From positions 1 to 46,986 of the IMG/VR virus record IMGVR_UViG_3300033148_001429: DNA of 46,986 nucleotides. One strand, written 5' to 3'. Source of the stretch: a virus. Position numbers and translations under genes: made by a program. The notes beneath the pieces were generated by a model. The model saw only the letters and a program-made list of their open reading frames with translations, was not told the origin of the DNA and made no database searches. This document shows, in pieces, positions 46,751-46,986 of this stretch (positions are counted from its first letter, which is position 1; each line of letters starts with the position of its first letter).

Positions 46751-46986
46751 ATGAGTCACACGAATGAGCTAGACAACGGCGTAGTAGTTATTGCGAATGG
46801 CGAGGATTTATCAGGCGACGTGACGTTCGTTCTGACAGATGGGCGCAGAATGGAGACAACATGGGACAGACTATTTTCCCTGGAAGCGGAGTTGAGTGAT
46901 TGGGAAGAACGCGAAGCTGCTTGCTGTCCAGAAGATTATGGATTTGACGAGGTAATCGCAACACAAACAAAGCACATCGATGCCCT
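46751..46986 (+). CDS. Hypothetical protein, cut by the right window edge
   Basis: ATG 46751 with GGGAGGAACG upstream. 78 codons are visible: MSHTNELDNGVVVIANGEDL then SGDVTFVLTDGRRMETTWDR, mostly strands followed by an acidic helix (LSDWEEREAACCPEDYGFDE). No family recognised. The open frame continues past the edge. Confidence 0.6.
   Translation, partial: MSHTNELDNGVVVIANGEDLSGDVTFVLTDGRRMETTWDRLFSLEAELSDWEEREAACCPEDYGFDEVIATQTKHIDA

Noticed and set aside
46751-46986. Joining the right edge to the left edge as a circular genome
   Set aside because: The two partial frames would join in phase, but that happens by chance one time in three. The join does not restore a known protein and no terminal overlap is visible.

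Overview
The window is part of the genome of a tailed phage (Caudoviricetes). The gene order major capsid, connectors, two tail-tube-like proteins, a frameshifted tail assembly chaperone pair, a very long tape measure protein and tail-tip proteins points to a long non-contractile tail (siphovirus type). No sheath or contractile baseplate genes are seen. The standard bacterial code, strong AGGAGG-type ribosome binding sites and sigma70-like promoters indicate a bacterial host. A lipobox lipoprotein and two signal-peptide proteins suggest a host with two membranes, but the host cannot be named. No integrase or lysogeny repressor was recognised, and neither terminase nor portal is present, so this is not a whole genome.

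Layout: (1) 2-6184, plus strand: replicative helicase DnaB (frameshifted), a heptapeptide-repeat protein, a Lar-like zinc protein, small unknowns, an Ala/Trp-repeat protein in two copies, and a DNA methyltransferase flanked by two fragments of a cytosine-C5 methyltransferase. (2) 6218-14142, minus strand: an early operon of about 25 mostly small genes with a Myb-like protein, a calcineurin-like phosphoesterase, a PD-(D/E)XK-type endonuclease, a possible HNH protein and a replication initiator; a stretch near 9.2-10.8 kb is full of tiny or broken genes. (3) 14149-14211: two back-to-back near-consensus promoters that launch the leftward and rightward early operons. (4) 14216-18017, plus strand: zinc ribbon, Cas4/RecB-like nuclease with iron-sulfur cysteines, Sak4-like ATPase, SSB-like protein, two tRNA-like elements on the opposite strand, and a GroES-like co-chaperonin. 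(5) 46073 down to 18133, minus strand: the late block. Protease-scaffold, decoration protein and capsid are followed by fibre-like proteins, connectors, tail tube, chaperone G/GT, tape measure with intein, tail tip and beta-helix fibres, and finally a cassette of secreted or membrane proteins. (6) 46090-46986, plus strand: small genes behind two promoters of the same type as the one at 14183.

How it fits together: the divergent promoters drive DNA replication and recombination early. The late block builds the virion and is subdivided by internal hairpins and at least two further promoters (34430-34458 and 19763-19791). The most notable signals are a 412-residue intein with a homing endonuclease inside the tape measure protein, an A AAA AAC frameshift site that fuses the two tail chaperone frames, a roughly 284-nt structured untranslated leader behind a perfect consensus promoter, and traces of gene shuffling in the left arm, where pieces of a cytosine methyltransferase and the Ala/Trp-repeat gene are spliced together.
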